A stretch of DNA of 64,000 nt. Source: Deltaproteobacteria bacterium (lineage in GTDB: Bacteria; Desulfobacterota; Desulfobacteria; Desulfobacterales; Desulfosarcinaceae). Of this stretch, positions 1 to 9,762 are shown one piece after another (the first letter of the stretch is position 1; every line of letters starts with the position of its first letter). A program made the position numbers and the translations under genes. The notes beneath the pieces are model-generated. The model searched no databases. It worked only from the letters and a program-made list of their open reading frames with translations, and was not told the origin of the DNA. The stretch is from positions 47,025 through 111,024 of the forward strand of contig JAHLLR010000007.1 of assembly GCA_020444075.1 (NCBI GenBank), written 5' to 3'.

Positions 1-1
1 C

Positions 2-1372
2 GACTACATGCTCCGATCGGCTGAGGATCAGCCCATGGACTGCCTGTTCGCCCTGCCCTCCTGCGTGCCGGCCACGGACATGGAGACCGCCGGCGCCCGG
101 CTGGATGCCGGGGATCTTGCACCTTTCTTCGCGCATCCGCGCATCGTGGCCCTGGCCGAGATGATGAACTACCCCGGCGTGATTTTCGCCGATGCGGACG
201 TAATGGCCAAACTGGCCCTGGCCCGCAGCCACCACCGCACCATGGACGGCCACGCCCCGGGGCTTTCCGGCCGCCGGCTGTTTGCCTACATAGCCGCCGG
301 CATCGCCTCGGACCATGAATGCACCCGGGCCGACGAGGCGCTGGAAAAACTGGAGCTGGGCATGCACATCATGGTTCGCGAGGGCACCTGCGCCCGCAAT
401 CTGGACGCCCTGTTTCCCGTCATCAATACGAATACCTGGCACCGGATGATGTGGTGCACCGACGACCGCCATCCCCACGATCTTCTCACCGAAGGCCACG
501 TGGACGCGGTCATCCGCAAAGCCGTGGCCAAAGGGCTGGACCCGATGACGGCCATTCGCATGGGCACGATCAACCCGGCCGAGTACTTCGGGATCAAGGA
601 TGCCGGGGCGATCGCCCCGGGCCGCAAAGCCAATCTGGTGGTCTTTTCCGACCTGGCGGACATCCGTGCAGAAAAGGTATTTTACCAGGGCCGGACGGTG
701 GCTGAAAACGGCAGGTTGCTGCCGACCGTGCGGCGGCCGGCTGCTGTGTCCGTGCCGCCTTCCATGCGTCTGGACCCGCGGGGCCTGGATTTTTCCATAC
801 CGGCCACAGGCAGCCGCGTGCGTGTCATCCGGGCCGTTGCCGACCAGGTCGTCACCCGCTGCGAAATCATGGCGGTTGCCGAGAAGGAAGGCTTTGCCGT
901 GGCCGATGTGGCCAGGGATATGGTCAAGCTGGCCGTGGTCGACCGCTACACGGGACAGGCTTGTATCGGCAAGGGCTTTGTGGCGGGGTTAGGGTTGAAG
1001 CGCGGGGCCATCGCCTCCAGCGTGGCCCACGACTCGCACAACATAATCGTAGCAGGGGTCTCGGATGCCGCGATGCAAGCGGCGGTGGCGGCCGTGGTGG
1101 AGATGGGCGGCGGGTTGGCGGCGGTCGGCGACGGCACGGTCCTGGCCGGCCTGCCCCTTCCCGTAGCCGGACTCATGTCCGACCAGCCGGTGGAGACCGT
1201 CCGGCAGCAGCTGGACCGGGTGATCGCCGCCGCCAAGGAACTGGGCGCCGTCCTTTCCGACCCTTTCATGACGCTGGGTTTTCTGGCCCTGCCGGTCATC
1301 CCGGACCTGAAACTCACCGACAAAGGCTTGGTGGATGTGACCCGGTTCGAAGTTGTGTCTCTTTTTATTTAG
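2..1372 (+). CDS. ade: adenine deaminase, 5'-truncated by the window edge
   Basis: Converts adenine to hypoxanthine plus ammonia in purine salvage, in the cytoplasm; a metal-dependent amidohydrolase. The frame is already open at the first bases, so the true start lies before the window and only about the last 456 residues are present (the family is usually 550-600 aa). Visible family features are the stretch CTDDRHPHDLLTEGH, the conserved INPAEYFGI segment and the GAIAPGRKANLVVF segment that closes the amidohydrolase barrel, followed by the adenine-deaminase C-terminal domain with AVVDRYTGQACIGKGF and SSVAHDSHNIIVAG. The gene ends 15 bp before the 3' end of the convergent polyketide synthase gene. 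The first metal-binding histidines are outside the window, so activity cannot be judged. Confidence 0.93.
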   Translation, partial: DYMLRSAEDQPMDCLFALPSCVPATDMETAGARLDAGDLAPFFAHPRIVALAEMMNYPGVIFADADVMAKLALARSHHRTMDGHAPGLSGRRLFAYIAAGIASDHECTRADEALEKLELGMHIMVREGTCARNLDALFPVINTNTWHRMMWCTDDRHPHDLLTEGHVDAVIRKAVAKGLDPMTAIRMGTINPAEYFGIKDAGAIAPGRKANLVVFSDLADIRAEKVFYQGRTVAENGRLLPTVRRPAAVSVPPSMRLDPRGLDFSIPATGSRVRVIRAVADQVVTRCEIMAVAEKEGFAVADVARDMVKLAVVDRYTGQACIGKGFVAGLGLKRGAIASSVAHDSHNIIVAGVSDAAMQAAVAAVVEMGGGLAAVGDGTVLAGLPLPVAGLMSDQPVETVRQQLDRVIAAAKELGAVLSDPFMTLGFLALPVIPDLKLTDKGLVDVTRFEVVSLFI

Positions 1373-1387
1373 CAGGGGCGTTCGGGC

Positions 1388-4300
1388 TCATCCGGCCGTT
1401 CCAATGGCGGCTTCAAACGCCGCCCGGACCCGATCCGGGAACCGGACGGCCGCCGGCCGGCCCATTTCATCCCGCATCACCCACACGGCCCGATGCATGC
1501 CATAGGCGATTTTCACCCGCGATCCGTCCGGTTCGAGACGGAAGTAATCCACATGAAAGACCACGCTGCAGGCGCGCAGCTCCTTGACGGCCAGGGTGAG
1601 CAGGACGCGATCAAAGGGCATGGCCTCACGCAGGTGGTCTACGCGGCTCTCCAGGGCCAGGAGTTCTCCCTTTTCACCGATCCCCCCAAAGAATTCCGGA
1701 ATCAGTTCGTAAAAAAAACGGTCCCGGATCTGGCCCTGCCATTCATAGTAGTTGGCGTAATAGATATTGCCCACCAGGTTGGCGTGGGCCAGGGTGGTTT
1801 CAAAGGTCTGCTCGCGCACGATGGGGAGCACCACAGGACCGGACGACGCCATGTACACGACAGGATCATTCTCGCCGTCGAACAGGTGCGCCAGGGATTC
1901 CTGCAGGGGTTCGGGGGTGTCCGGCGCGTCGAACTGCGGGCACATGTCTTCGATGAACTGGCCGTAGTAGGCGGGATAGGGGGCCACTTTCGCCACCCCC
2001 GGCCCCAGGATCTCCACCCAGGTGGTCTGCAACCTGCAGAAGGCCAGGCGCTGGTATCCGCCGCCCTTGACCATCTTGCGGAAATCGTAGGAAAGGGTCA
2101 TGGTGGAGTTCTCCGGTCCGCTGTTATCGGATACCCACATGAGAATTTCGATCCGGTCGCTGGTGCCTGCCTCGCCCAGGATCTTCAGGTGGCCGTAATT
2201 GGTCACACCGCCCCAGCGACCGCTGGCGAACTGGTCGGACATTTCCGCGAGCACCGGCCAGGCCGACGCCTCACGGGTATTGCCCATCCATTTGATGAAG
2301 TTGGAGAAGTAGATGGTGCGGCTCAGGTTGGCGCTGGGCTGGAAGGTCACCGGCAGCCGTTGGACGAACACCAGTTGGCCCTGGGGACCGCCTTCGATCA
2401 TCTCGAAAGGGCGGGTCTCATACAGGGGTTCGTATCCCGGGTAATCCGCGGTCAGCAGGTGGGCCGGAACACGCTGCACCGCCTGTTCACCGACCGTGAC
2501 GGCCAGAATCTGGGGTGCCCCCCAGGTCAGGCGGATGGCCAGCGTGAGGATCCGGATGGATGTGCCCCCCCCATCGCTGCCGGCAAACAATACCGCTTGG
2601 CCCTTTTTTCTCATGATCGTAAGGCTTGAATCGGCTCGGCCGCCGGCCTTGGCCAGGGTTTCGACCGCCGCCCAGACACGCGTGCCGGCGCTGTCCAGCG
2701 TCTCCCCCTGGTCGATAAGGCTGTCCAGCACTTCCGATCGGTGATCACCCAGCAAACCATTCCAGCCTTCGCGGTCTCTGGCGGTGATGGCGGCAAGGTC
2801 GCACCCCACCGGGCCGGGCCCGCAGACACACAGGCATGTCCGGTCCTCGTGGGCCAGGGAAACATCCAGAATAGACGGTGCCACACCGGCAACCGTCGGC
2901 TTGCCGTTCTCCTGCCACCGGACTGCCAGCTGCGATGCGGAAACATCATACCGCCGGGCCGCGGCAAATAGGGCCCGTTCCAGCATCGGCCGCTCCGTCT
3001 CCCGCCGATCCTTTTTGTGCTTGTCATGGATGCCGGGAATGCAGGCCAACTCCAGGTGGGGTGAGGTCAGTGCGAGATGTCGACAGGCCTCTTCGATCGC
3101 CTGATGCACCAGACGGCCGTCCCGGTCCTCGGGAAAAACCAGGTCGGCCACCGTCGGGTAGGCATCGTGGTGTTTGAGAATTCTCAGCCGGTAGCCCTGC
3201 AGCACCGCTCTCGTCGTGCCGTCATCGCTCACCGCCGCCACCCGGTAGACCAGATCCCGATCCTCCTGGCCCACAAGCTCCACCCGCACCGTGGCGGGTG
3301 TAGATGCGCTGAAAAATTCAGGAAATAGATCCATGCGGTCGATGGACACGGGCAGGCTGGTGTCCTGGGGTACCAGCAGGGCCGCACTCTGCAGCAGGGT
3401 GTCGGTAAAAAAGGCATCGCCCAGGTGCAGGCCGGTATGAGTCTTCTCGTCATAGGCCGCTCCGAAGGCTGAAGCTGATCGCTGGTCTGCCGGCGTCAGG
3501 CGGGCGGTGAAGATCGCCATCCCGGTTTTCTCACCGGTTTCCCGGATATCCCAGACGGTCTGGATGCCCTGGAAGCGAGTTCCCTGGAAAAGCAGGCTGG
3601 TCCGGTACAGGTCGGTCTGCGGCACCAGGGGCATGGGCATGTCCGGGCGGGCAACGGTTTCCATCGGTGCACGATCGCTCGCACCGAAGACCAGTGTGGC
3701 CGCAAAGAAGTCCGACTGAACCCCGGTTCCCCGTTTCCGGATACCGGCATGAACCACGCTTTCGCCATCGTCTTGCGTCTCGGCCAGCATCGCGCGGATA
3801 GTGATGTCGGCGCCGGTTTCCGGGTCCACGGTAATCGGCCGCAGAAGGCGGATATCCCGGAACTGAACCCGCGACGGTTCCGTGCTGCCGGACAGGTATA
3901 GGGCGGCCTGGGCCATGGCCTCCAGCCCGAAGACCGTGGGGAAAAGATAGGATCCCTGGAATTGATGGTCGATCAGGTAGGGATCGGTCTCAAGGGAGAG
4001 GCGGGTAGAGAAAACCGCTTCCACACCGGGGGTCAGATGGGTTCGATGCTCCAGGAATCGCCACCCCCGGGGCGCATCGGGCAAGGACTGGTTCCAGGTG
4101 TCCATTCCCCCCATACGGGCCGTGACCACTACCTGGCTGCTGCCCGGATCATGGGTAAAGACCTTGAGAAACCGGTTGACGCCTTCGTCCGTGGGAATCG
4201 CATCGATGCCCTTGTCGCGCAGCAGATCCACACTGCCCATGCGGGCCCCCATGCCTTCGTCACGCCAGATGCTGTAGGCCACAGTGGCCGTCCGGGTCTG

Positions 4301-7300
4301 GGGGTGATCGGCGGCAAAACCGCGCAGGGCAAGGTCCATCACTTCATTGGAGAATCCGTACCAGCCGTTGCCGGGCATTCCGGTGATGCCGATGATAGAT
4401 CCCATCCCGACAATCAGTTTGGGCGGGCTGGACGCGAGTGCGTCCAGCAGGTGAAGCATCCCCAGCACCTTGGGTGCGGTTTCGGCAAAGGCCTGCTCAG
4501 GTTTGACCTGGCCGGTGAGCCGCGGCCGGTTGAGCCCGGCGCCATGAATGATCCCGGTAACCGGGCCGAGCCGGTCGCTGACCGCCGTCAGCATTTTCGC
4601 CACCGCATCGGGGTCCGACACATCACAGGGAAAATAGTCGGCCGTCAGACCCAGGGCGGCATACTTGTCCAAAAGGGTGCGGATCTCCTGCGATGCGGCA
4701 GTTGGCGAGCCCTGATCCGGATGCGGAGTTCGCCCCACCAGGGCCAGGCGCGCCCCGGTTTCCCGCGCCACGGCCAGGGCGCAGGCAGCCGTGATGCCCC
4801 GGGCCCCGCCGGTGACGAGGATCACATCATCGCCGGACCACGCGATGTTCCGTTCTTTAAATGCGGCCGGCTGAAGGAGTCGCGGGGATAACGTCCGGCG
4901 GATGCGGTCCAGGTCGTACCCCACGGCGGCAAAGCTGTCCTGGGTGAGCGTCTCGGCCAGGGTTTCCCAGGCGATCGTCTCTGCCGACAGCGCCGGACAA
5001 AAATCCACGACACGAACCCGAAGGTCGGCCCTTTCCAGGTGAAGGCTCGCACCCAGGGCCACGGCGCCACACCGATCCAACCGGGCGAAACGTCCATCCC
5101 GGCCGAAAAAGCCGCCACCGAACTGAACCCAGACCACGGTGGTGCGCCGTCGCGGGGCACTGGCCGCCGGCGGCACCGTTGTCAGGCTGGCCCGCATGCG
5201 GATCAACCGCTGCAGCAGGACCGACCGGTCTGTTTCCCGGTGCCCGTTTCTGGGCAGGATGGCAATGATGTGGGAAAAGGCCGGATCGCGAACCCCCTCG
5301 GACGCATCCTCAGCTTCGAAGGCATGCACCTGGGTGTAGGCCCCCCGCTGAAAGAATTGCTGACCGAGTACCGCGGCCACATCTGCTGTATCGTCACTGT
5401 GAAGAATCAACACCCGGGCCTTCTGCCAGTCGTTTTCCGAACGCAGCTGCCAGGTGTCGGGAAACCGGGGATATGGCGTCTCCACCACATCCATGCCGAA
5501 GTTGCGGACCCAAGTGGACTGGTCGGCAGCCAGCGCCGGTGCGGCGCCGGTGATTCCGGCGCCGGCGCCATGCTGTCCGGCGGCCATTCGGTTCAGGATC
5601 ACGCTGATCTGGCGCAGACTGCGGGTGAGCAGGGGGTCCATGTCCACGTGAGCCTGGATCCCCATGGAGGTTGCCGTGCGCTGGACCAGCGTCTTGAGCT
5701 TATCCGGCCCCATATGAAGGTCCTCGTCAACCGGCAGGTCCGGATCCAGTGATTCGCCGGAAAACCCGGTGATGCGGGCGGCCTGGCGCATCAGCTCGGC
5801 CAGGGCATCCACGGGCGCAGCCGATGCGGTCTCCAGACCGGCGGCAATCCGATCAACTACATCAGCCAGACTGGCGTTGGCCAGCGACTGAACATCCACA
5901 CGACCTGAAACACCGGCATCGGCGGCCAGGTGGGCAATCAGGTCGCCGGCCTTGATGGAGTCCAGGTTCAGATCGTCGAGGAGCCGCATGGAAAGATCGA
6001 TGCTTGCATCGGGGAACCCGGTGACTTCAGAAACCCTGGCGAGCAACCGCCGCCCCAGTTCTTTGTGGTCAACTGTCGGATGATCGGCGGGGGCGTCAGC
6101 ATCGCCACGCAGCCGTTCGGCGGCATCGGTCAGTTCTCCCAGAGCGGCATTGGCCAGAAGCGCCGGATCAGGGAAAGTCACCCCGCAGGTCCTGGCGAAT
6201 TGGGCAATCAGATCGCCGGCTTTGATGGAGTCCAGGTTCAGATCGTCGAGAAGCCGGGATTTTCGGGACAGGGACGCGAGAGGAAAACCCGTCACATCGG
6301 CAACCAGCCGGAACAACCGGTTCTGGATCGTTACCGGTGCTGAATCTCCGGCCGCCGGAACCCCTTTTCCCCCGGCAGCGGGTTTCACCACCAGGGCTTC
6401 GGGATCCCAGAAGGAGAGATCCGCCTGGACCACCCGGTTTAGGAATGCCCCCCTGGCCGCCAGGTAGCGGCTGACCAGCGCCTCGGGAACCCCGGCGAAG
6501 GCTTCAGCCAGGATGGTGGGTATGTCGTCGGCCGGCATGGCGTCAGCCCCGGGGTCCTGCCTGTCGGTCCGGGGCAGGGTTTCGCAGGGGTTGACCACAA
6601 AAGATTTTCGGGCTGCCGGGACAAATGGACGGATCAGTCGGTTTTCAAAAAGCATTTCCCAATGGATCTTTACGCCATGGGCAAACATCGCACCGAGCGC
6701 GCGGTTGAGGTCCGAGGCACCGCCGGCAGTTCCTTCCACCGGAAGGCATGCCGTCCCCGCCTCACCGAGAACGTCTCCGGCGAGGCCGGTCAGCACCCGG
6801 CCCGGTCCCAGTTCGACGATCAGATCACAGGATGTTGCCATGCTTCGGGCAAGTTGAATAAAATCTACCCGGGACCTGATCTGCCGGGAGAAATGTTTGT
6901 TCAGCGGTTGTTCCGATTCCAGCATAGCCCCATCGACGCTGGAAAATATCCGGCATGCGGCCTTCTCCATCGGTTTCGCAAGCAGGGCCATTTCGTCCAC
7001 CTGCCGGGCGGCATCGTCGCACAGCCGGCTGTGAAAAGCACCGGAAACCGGCAGCATGCGGGCACTGATTCCGTTTTCCTGAGCAATTCTCATCATGGCC
7101 CGGACCGCCTCCGTTTCCCCGGAAAGCACGGTCTGCCGGGGGCTGTTGAGGTTGGCCACGGTGAGGTATCCACCGGCTTTCGGTATCATTGCCAGTGCAG
7201 TGGATTCGTCGCACCGGAGGCCGACCATGGCGCCCTGAACCCCGGATTGAGCGGACATGGCCAGTCCGCGGCGGGCGGAGAATTCCAGGAGCGTGGCGGC

Positions 7301-9439
7301 ATCGAACACCCCGGCGGCAAAACAGGCCGTCAATTCTCCCAGGCTGTGTCCACCGACGGCTTCAGGGCGGATTCCCAAACGGGTAAAAAATGTAAACCAC
7401 AGCATGGAGGCCAGACAGATGGCCGGCTGGGCATTTTCCGTTCGGGAAAGCACGTTGAGCCAGCGATCCCGCTCTTCGGGACCAGGTGCCCGGTCGGCGT
7501 CCCGAAATATCAGCCGGCTCACCGGAATACCGGTCAGGTCCCGGGTAATCTGATCCGCCTGGTCCAGCAGCGATCGGGCCCACGGGAACCGCTGCACCAG
7601 CACCCGGGTCATATTGAGCTGCTGGGAACCCTGGCCGGGAAAAAGGAATCCAACCCGAGGCCTGGTCTTCCCCCTTCCCAGCCAGATGTCGGGCCCCAGA
7701 GCAATGACCGGCCCGGGGCTATGGTCCGTGTCATTGCGCCTGAGGGATTCCTCCAGTTGGACCAGCCGGGCGGTAAGCTCGTCAGGATGCCCGGCAACAA
7801 TCGCTGCTCTGAAGGAAACGTCGGACGGCATCTGCCGGTTCAGGTCTGCGGACAGGTCGGCCAGTTCGGCCATGCTGATGCCGTCGGCGGTATTGATCAA
7901 TTCCGCTATTTTTTTCAGCATCGCTTCCCTGCCGCCGGCGCCCAACACCAGGAGTTCGCTCTCCTGAGCATGGGCCAGCAGCGCTCCTTCATCCAGGACG
8001 GGCTCCAGTGTATCGTCGGGTTTGTCTCCGGAAACCAATGTGATGTGGCAGTTAATGCCGCCAAAGCCCATGGAAGAGACACCGGCCTTCAATTGCCTGT
8101 CGGCAGGTTCCTGCCGACCCAAACGAACGGGGTAGAGGCGCCTGGCCGCGGCGTCGAAGGCCTGGTGGGGTTCGGTGCAGGCGGCGGTCGGAGGAACTAC
8201 CCGGCGGTTGACTGCCATCACGGCCTTGATCAGTCCGCCGATGCCCGAGGCCGCCTTGGTGTGGCCGAGGATGGACTTGAGGGAGGTGATGCCGCAGGGC
8301 CGCAATTGGCCGCGGGGCACCGGTATTCGTCCAAGCACCCGGGCGATGGCTTCCAGCTCCGTGCGGTCTCCCACGGTGGTGCCGGTGCCGTGGCCCTCGA
8401 TGAAATCCAGATCCTTGATCCCATGGGGTGCATGCTGATACGCTCGTTCCAGGGCCAGGGCCTGGCCGGATACGCTGGGAGCGGTAATGCCTGAACCGCC
8501 GCCGTCCGACGAGATGCCCCAGCCGTGGATCACCGCGTAGACACGATCGCCATCCCGTCGGGCTGCGGCCAGGGGCTTGATCACCATGAAACCGCAGCCT
8601 TCGCCGGGAATGAAGCCTTTCCCGCCGCGGTCGTACACGGTCATATCGCCGTCGGTGAGAGCCCCGGTCTTGGCAAAACCGATCAATTCGAACGGGTCCA
8701 GGCTGATATCCACGCCACCCACAATCGCCATGTCCAGATCCTGTTCCACCATGCGCGAGGCGGCGTGGGCCATGGCCAGAAGAGATGAAGAGCAGGCGCC
8801 GTCAACGGTGAAACCCCCGCCCATGAGGTTGAGATGGTTGCAGATGCGACCGGCAATCGTATTGGAGAGCCCGCCGGCCAGGGTGTCCTCGTCTACCGGT
8901 GGGAAGACGGCGGTGTATCGGTCCTTCAGGGTCCGGGAGAGCAAGTCGATCTGCCGGTCATCCATTCCCTGGGCCCGCGCGGCACTGTGCAGTGCCCGTC
9001 GGACAAAGGGCCAGCGCAGCCGCATGGTATTGGCGCGAGTCTGCTCGCCGGTGAGGGTGTTGCCGATGATGACGCCGGTGCGCGCCCCGGGCAGGGTTTC
9101 CCGGGTGTACCCGGCGTCGGCGACAGCCGCCAAGCTGGTTTCCAGGGCCAACCAGTGTACGATATCCGTAGTGCGTGCGGTGGAAAACGGGATTCGCCGT
9201 GCGGCCCAGTCGAAATCGAACCCGTCGATGACCGCGGCCTGCCGGCCATAGGTCTTGTCCGGCACTTTTTTATCGGCATCGTAATAGTCGGCAAGCGGCA
9301 GCCGGCAATCCGGAATACGACGGAACTGCCGCCGCCGGCCCAGGATATTTTCCCACAGCTGTCTGGGCGTGGCTGCATCTGGATATCGACAGGCCAGTCC
9401 AATCACGGCAATGGCCGGTGGGGGTGACCGGTGCGTCAT
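1388..9439 (-). CDS. giant enediyne/PUFA-type iterative polyketide (secondary lipid) synthase with two C-terminal thioesterases
   Basis: A 2683-aa single-chain synthase that should build a polyene or modified fatty chain. Domains in order: ketosynthase (about 8-465; nucleophile C216 in DGACSSSL, H350 in EGHGTGT, H393 in LGHTKA); acyltransferase (about 595-900; S699 in GGHSLGE); two near-identical carrier domains with LNLDSIKAGDLI (serines about 1071 and 1161); a third carrier-like domain without a serine; ketoreductase (about 1530-1790, VTGGARGI); hotdog dehydratase (about 1800-2060, DHQFQG); a phosphopantetheinyl-transferase-like domain (about 2110-2290, VSLAHEDR and GCDLAA); then two hotdog thioesterase-like domains, the last with GNIYYANYYEWQG as in enediyne thioesterases. 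The KS motif, KR-DH-PPTase order and terminal thioesterase are known from enediyne PKSs; tandem carriers are a PUFA-synthase trait. There is no enoylreductase domain. The start has a good site, GTGAGGCG, 4 nt upstream. The product is unknown. Confidence 0.93.
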   Translation of the reverse strand: MTHRSPPPAIAVIGLACRYPDAATPRQLWENILGRRRQFRRIPDCRLPLADYYDADKKVPDKTYGRQAAVIDGFDFDWAARRIPFSTARTTDIVHWLALETSLAAVADAGYTRETLPGARTGVIIGNTLTGEQTRANTMRLRWPFVRRALHSAARAQGMDDRQIDLLSRTLKDRYTAVFPPVDEDTLAGGLSNTIAGRICNHLNLMGGGFTVDGACSSSLLAMAHAASRMVEQDLDMAIVGGVDISLDPFELIGFAKTGALTDGDMTVYDRGGKGFIPGEGCGFMVIKPLAAARRDGDRVYAVIHGWGISSDGGGSGITAPSVSGQALALERAYQHAPHGIKDLDFIEGHGTGTTVGDRTELEAIARVLGRIPVPRGQLRPCGITSLKSILGHTKAASGIGGLIKAVMAVNRRVVPPTAACTEPHQAFDAAARRLYPVRLGRQEPADRQLKAGVSSMGFGGINCHITLVSGDKPDDTLEPVLDEGALLAHAQESELLVLGAGGREAMLKKIAELINTADGISMAELADLSADLNRQMPSDVSFRAAIVAGHPDELTARLVQLEESLRRNDTDHSPGPVIALGPDIWLGRGKTRPRVGFLFPGQGSQQLNMTRVLVQRFPWARSLLDQADQITRDLTGIPVSRLIFRDADRAPGPEERDRWLNVLSRTENAQPAICLASMLWFTFFTRLGIRPEAVGGHSLGELTACFAAGVFDAATLLEFSARRGLAMSAQSGVQGAMVGLRCDESTALAMIPKAGGYLTVANLNSPRQTVLSGETEAVRAMMRIAQENGISARMLPVSGAFHSRLCDDAARQVDEMALLAKPMEKAACRIFSSVDGAMLESEQPLNKHFSRQIRSRVDFIQLARSMATSCDLIVELGPGRVLTGLAGDVLGEAGTACLPVEGTAGGASDLNRALGAMFAHGVKIHWEMLFENRLIRPFVPAARKSFVVNPCETLPRTDRQDPGADAMPADDIPTILAEAFAGVPEALVSRYLAARGAFLNRVVQADLSFWDPEALVVKPAAGGKGVPAAGDSAPVTIQNRLFRLVADVTGFPLASLSRKSRLLDDLNLDSIKAGDLIAQFARTCGVTFPDPALLANAALGELTDAAERLRGDADAPADHPTVDHKELGRRLLARVSEVTGFPDASIDLSMRLLDDLNLDSIKAGDLIAHLAADAGVSGRVDVQSLANASLADVVDRIAAGLETASAAPVDALAELMRQAARITGFSGESLDPDLPVDEDLHMGPDKLKTLVQRTATSMGIQAHVDMDPLLTRSLRQISVILNRMAAGQHGAGAGITGAAPALAADQSTWVRNFGMDVVETPYPRFPDTWQLRSENDWQKARVLILHSDDTADVAAVLGQQFFQRGAYTQVHAFEAEDASEGVRDPAFSHIIAILPRNGHRETDRSVLLQRLIRMRASLTTVPPAASAPRRRTTVVWVQFGGGFFGRDGRFARLDRCGAVALGASLHLERADLRVRVVDFCPALSAETIAWETLAETLTQDSFAAVGYDLDRIRRTLSPRLLQPAAFKERNIAWSGDDVILVTGGARGITAACALAVARETGARLALVGRTPHPDQGSPTAASQEIRTLLDKYAALGLTADYFPCDVSDPDAVAKMLTAVSDRLGPVTGIIHGAGLNRPRLTGQVKPEQAFAETAPKVLGMLHLLDALASSPPKLIVGMGSIIGITGMPGNGWYGFSNEVMDLALRGFAADHPQTRTATVAYSIWRDEGMGARMGSVDLLRDKGIDAIPTDEGVNRFLKVFTHDPGSSQVVVTARMGGMDTWNQSLPDAPRGWRFLEHRTHLTPGVEAVFSTRLSLETDPYLIDHQFQGSYLFPTVFGLEAMAQAALYLSGSTEPSRVQFRDIRLLRPITVDPETGADITIRAMLAETQDDGESVVHAGIRKRGTGVQSDFFAATLVFGASDRAPMETVARPDMPMPLVPQTDLYRTSLLFQGTRFQGIQTVWDIRETGEKTGMAIFTARLTPADQRSASAFGAAYDEKTHTGLHLGDAFFTDTLLQSAALLVPQDTSLPVSIDRMDLFPEFFSASTPATVRVELVGQEDRDLVYRVAAVSDDGTTRAVLQGYRLRILKHHDAYPTVADLVFPEDRDGRLVHQAIEEACRHLALTSPHLELACIPGIHDKHKKDRRETERPMLERALFAAARRYDVSASQLAVRWQENGKPTVAGVAPSILDVSLAHEDRTCLCVCGPGPVGCDLAAITARDREGWNGLLGDHRSEVLDSLIDQGETLDSAGTRVWAAVETLAKAGGRADSSLTIMRKKGQAVLFAGSDGGGTSIRILTLAIRLTWGAPQILAVTVGEQAVQRVPAHLLTADYPGYEPLYETRPFEMIEGGPQGQLVFVQRLPVTFQPSANLSRTIYFSNFIKWMGNTREASAWPVLAEMSDQFASGRWGGVTNYGHLKILGEAGTSDRIEILMWVSDNSGPENSTMTLSYDFRKMVKGGGYQRLAFCRLQTTWVEILGPGVAKVAPYPAYYGQFIEDMCPQFDAPDTPEPLQESLAHLFDGENDPVVYMASSGPVVLPIVREQTFETTLAHANLVGNIYYANYYEWQGQIRDRFFYELIPEFFGGIGEKGELLALESRVDHLREAMPFDRVLLTLAVKELRACSVVFHVDYFRLEPDGSRVKIAYGMHRAVWVMRDEMGRPAAVRFPDRVRAAFEAAIGTAG

Positions 9440-9762
9440 TTTCGCCTCACTTTCTCGTCAAAAAAATCGCTAACGGTTAGACGCTGCTTGAAGCCCTGCC
9501 TGGCAAAACGGGTGGATATAGAAAGAGGTGATCATGAAATATCCATGCCAGATTGGTGAAACCAGCAGATATCGTTACAAAATGGCGGAATACACAGCTT
9601 TCGGTCGCATCGTTTCTCATCCATCCGGGTTTCGACGCTCGCAAAAAATTGCTGATTATGAGATAAACGAATCACGCTGTAGGTTGCCGTCGACACATGT
9701 GTTGACAACTAGTGTATATTTTAAAGAACACCATTTTCATTCAGACAACAGGGACAACGACC
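9440..9762. promoter_or_regulatory. divergent intergenic region between the synthase and the HIT/GalT-like gene
   Basis: These 323 bp separate two divergent genes and must hold both promoters. A TTGACA occurs at 9702-9707 and a TATATT at 9715-9720, but their spacing is wrong for one sigma-70 promoter, so no confident call is made. A strong Shine-Dalgarno-like AAAGAGGTGATC lies just before an ATG at 9528, yet the 102 codons that follow (to 9836) do not look like a protein and run into the next gene. Confidence 0.4.

Noticed and set aside
6662..8494. 610-codon open frame on the plus strand opposite the synthase
   Set aside because: It is an antisense shadow of a GC-rich coding region: no ribosome-binding site, no recognisable domain and low-complexity composition, while the minus strand encodes intact KS and AT domains.
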